From NCBI GenBank assembly GCA_029287965.1, contig JARFQC010000087.1, positions 1 to 16,898 of the forward strand: a stretch of DNA of 16,898 nucleotides. The letters are read 5' to 3'. A model generated the notes under the pieces. That model had not been told where the DNA came from. It saw nothing but the letters and a program-made list of their open reading frames with translations, and searched no databases. The first letter of the stretch is position 1, and every line of letters begins with the position of its first letter. Below, in pieces: positions 15,345 to 16,898 of this stretch. Position numbers and translations under genes: made by a program. This DNA is from Arenicellales bacterium (GTDB taxonomy: Bacteria; Pseudomonadota; Gammaproteobacteria; BMS3Bbin11).

Positions 15345-16451
15345 ATGCAGATCACGATTTCCAGAGGAGCACTGTTCAAACCACTGACCTATGTTTGCAG
15401 TGTAGTTGAGAAAAGACAGACCTTACCGATCCTTTCAAACGTACTCCTTCAGCTCAATAACGAGGGCGAGTTGAGTATGACGGGGACAGATCTCGAAGTT
15501 GAAGTCATCACGGAATGCCCGGCTATCAAGGGCGACGCCGGAGAAATTTCATTAAATGCACGCAAGCTTCTGGACATCACACGAGCACTGCCTGAGGAGG
15601 CAGAGATCACGATTATTTCCGATGACAGCAAGGCAGTAATACGTTCTGGTCGCAGCCGCTTTACTGTTCAAACACTGCCTGTTGAGGACTTTCCAAAAAT
15701 AGAAACGGAGCAATGGGACCAGACCTGGACACTACCCGTTTCCGTATTCAAATCAGCTCTTGCCAGGACTTCGTTTGCAATGGCGCAACAGGATGTGCGT
15801 TTTTATTTGAATGGTTTGTTATTCGATTCAGATGGCACAAATATGAAAACCGTCGCTACCGACGGTCACCGCCTTGCCAAGACAGAATGTGAATTAAGTT
15901 CTGTCCTGACAGATGAAAGCATTACGTCCATTGTTCCCAGAAAGGCCGTGATCGAATTACTCAGAATCATCGAGGACGGTGATTCTGAAATGAAGGTCAG
16001 CTTCAATTCGAACCACATGCGTGTCGAACTCGATTCCGTCGTATTCACATCCAAGCTCATAGACGGACGTTTTCCTGATTACGACAAAGTCATTCCCAGC
16101 GAACAAAGTAAAAAATTGCGGGTAGAGAAAAAAGCATTCCATGACACACTTACCCGTGCATCCATTCTGACAAATGAAAAGTTCAGAGGAGTACGCCTTA
16201 TCGTTTCAGAGAACAAGATTGCTGTTTCAGCAAATAATCCAGACCAGGAAGAGGCCTTCGATGAACTGCCCGCAGAATATGTCGGAGAAGAAATAGAAAT
16301 CGGTTTTAATGTTGGATACATGATCGATGCAATCAATGCGATCGATACCGACATGATTGAAATTACACTTGAGGATGCAAACAGCTCGGGGACAATCAGG
16401 GCACCAGAAGATGACAAGACGGTTTACATCGTCATGCCGATGCGTTTGTAG
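15345..16451 (+). CDS. dnaN: DNA polymerase III beta sliding clamp
   Basis: A 368-residue protein (E. coli 366). As a ring-shaped dimer it tethers the replicative polymerase and other factors to DNA. Three similar clamp folds are expected of about 120 residues each. Visible marks are the N-terminal LPILSNVLLQL and TGTDLEVEV, the middle TVATDGHRLA, VPRKAVIELLR, LIDGRFPDYDKVIP and the invariant end TVYIVMPMRL, which supplies the binding pocket for clamp-binding motifs. AAAGGA 8 bases before ATG 15345 supports the start. recF does not follow directly, although it often does in this group. Confidence 0.97.
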   Translation: MQITISRGALFKPLTYVCSVVEKRQTLPILSNVLLQLNNEGELSMTGTDLEVEVITECPAIKGDAGEISLNARKLLDITRALPEEAEITIISDDSKAVIRSGRSRFTVQTLPVEDFPKIETEQWDQTWTLPVSVFKSALARTSFAMAQQDVRFYLNGLLFDSDGTNMKTVATDGHRLAKTECELSSVLTDESITSIVPRKAVIELLRIIEDGDSEMKVSFNSNHMRVELDSVVFTSKLIDGRFPDYDKVIPSEQSKKLRVEKKAFHDTLTRASILTNEKFRGVRLIVSENKIAVSANNPDQEEAFDELPAEYVGEEIEIGFNVGYMIDAINAIDTDMIEITLEDANSSGTIRAPEDDKTVYIVMPMRL

Positions 16452-16627
16452 GAATAGCAATAGGCCTGCTAACGCATCGCGTCATCGACCTTCGCCATAC
16501 TGAATGAACATCATTCTCCTTTGACAGCATACCCAGAGTTGTTTGATCGGTTGTCTATAATCCCTCCTAGCTTCAATCACCCTGAGGTTATTAATTCTCG
16601 GCGCTTCCAAATCATCGATTAAATCTG

Positions 16628-16647
16628 CCCAGTTTTACTGAACTGGG
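16628..16647 (-). terminator. stem-loop at the end of the minus-strand frame
   Basis: CCCAGTT, six-base loop, AACTGGG: a perfect 7-bp stem. On the minus strand the stop codon of the open frame falls in the loop, and only a short T-rich tail (CAGATTT) follows, so termination is a weak candidate role. Confidence 0.3.
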
Positions 16648-16898
16648 GAACAACACTGGACACTAGCAGCCACCACCCACTCCGCATATGTAACAAGATA
16701 TTTATCAAATCCTGCAGCAGACAAGTTCACTTCGGTTGTTAAAAGATTTCCTTCCTTGCAAACACGCTTACTCACTAATTGATTCATATGTTCCACGTGG
16801 AACAGTGTAGTCACTAATAAACTTAGCTTTATATTCAGCTTGGCGAACAAGAAATATTTTCTCACCAATTCTTCACCTTCTTCAGCGCTTTCTTTAAG
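16635..16898 (-). CDS. possible partial hypothetical gene (runs off window)
   Basis: The minus-strand frame is open from the window edge to a TAA at 16635-16637, 87 residues, with no stop. The first part (ESAEEGEELVRKYF) looks protein-like, but the rest is a low-conservation mix with three cysteines and no recognised motif. The parS palindrome is read as FHVEH within it, which a conserved protein would not normally require. Codon use is AT-rich, unlike the neighbours. It may be the end of a gene outside the window, a decayed gene, or chance. Confidence 0.25.
   Translation of the reverse strand, partial: LKESAEEGEELVRKYFLFAKLNIKLSLLVTTLFHVEHMNQLVSKRVCKEGNLLTTEVNLSAAGFDKYLVTYAEWVVAASVQCCSPVQ
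16789..16804. promoter_or_regulatory. parS centromere site
   Basis: TGTTCCACGTGGAACA, a perfect 16-bp palindrome identical to the parS form known from Pseudomonas and one base from the B. subtilis form. ParB binds it and spreads along DNA to load condensin and drive ParA-dependent origin segregation. It is about 1.6 kb from the putative oriC and 338 bases after dnaN. The parA and parB genes are not in the window. Confidence 0.88.

Larger units (their letters stand above)
16452..16898. other. post-dnaN region with parS and no clear gene
   Basis: 447 bases. No plus-strand gene is recognised and recF or gyrB is not present. Contents: a 7-bp stem-loop at 16628-16647, an open minus-strand frame from 16635 to the window edge of doubtful coding value, and a perfect parS palindrome at 16789-16804. 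It is more AT-rich than the coding regions. Confidence 0.6.

Noticed and set aside
16455..16471. TAGCA/TGCTA hairpin just after dnaN
   Set aside because: A 5-bp stem without T tract is expected by chance.
16521..16561. TTGACA (16521) and TATAAT (16556) after dnaN on the plus strand
   Set aside because: The spacing is 29 bases, too long for one promoter, and no plus-strand gene follows within the window.

Overview
The window looks like the replication-origin region of a gammaproteobacterial chromosome. The support is the order rpmH-rnpA-yidD-yidC-mnmE on the minus strand diverging from dnaA-dnaN on the plus strand, plus glnE-ilvE-waaF, an order I recall from Pseudomonas-type genomes. Protein sequences resemble the E. 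coli and Pseudomonas versions in length and motifs. Coding DNA is moderately GC-rich, while the dnaA-dnaN spacer falls to about 18% GC over 15181-15330. I do not assign a genus.

Left part (1-3621): the tail of a Fis-type DNA-binding regulator; a small secreted protein resembling the DUF302 fold; and a two-gene ATGA-coupled unit encoding a four-helix MotA/TolQ/ExbB-like channel protein and a MotB/TolR-like partner. The partner keeps the Asp-x-Met-Thr motif of proton-driven stators but has about 200 residues of coiled coil and no OmpA-like peptidoglycan-binding domain. This pair is the best candidate here for an undescribed system. A convergent gene encodes an exported Ser-Asp-His hydrolase.

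Middle (3718-9524): glnE (glutamine synthetase adenylyltransferase/deadenylase), ilvE (branched-chain aminotransferase), a 72-residue CHCC zinc-finger protein, waaF (heptosyltransferase II) and a small WaaP/RIO-like kinase, packed with overlaps or short gaps. It combines nitrogen control, amino-acid synthesis and inner-core lipopolysaccharide assembly. An 8-bp hairpin flanked by 9-bp direct repeats separates it from the convergent mnmE.

Right (9607-16451): rpmH, rnpA, yidD, yidC and mnmE form a minus-strand operon with a strong promoter candidate (TTGACA-N17-TACATT). dnaA starts with TTG. Consensus DnaA boxes (TTATCCACA) lie on both sides of dnaA: one between rpmH and dnaA, and an inverted pair plus a near-consensus box beside an AT-rich stretch between dnaA and dnaN. 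The dnaA-dnaN spacer is the likely oriC unwinding site.

Far right (16452-16898): recF is not directly after dnaN. Instead there is AT-rich DNA of uncertain coding value holding a perfect 16-bp parS palindrome (16789-16804), the centromere bound by ParB, about 1.6 kb from the putative origin.
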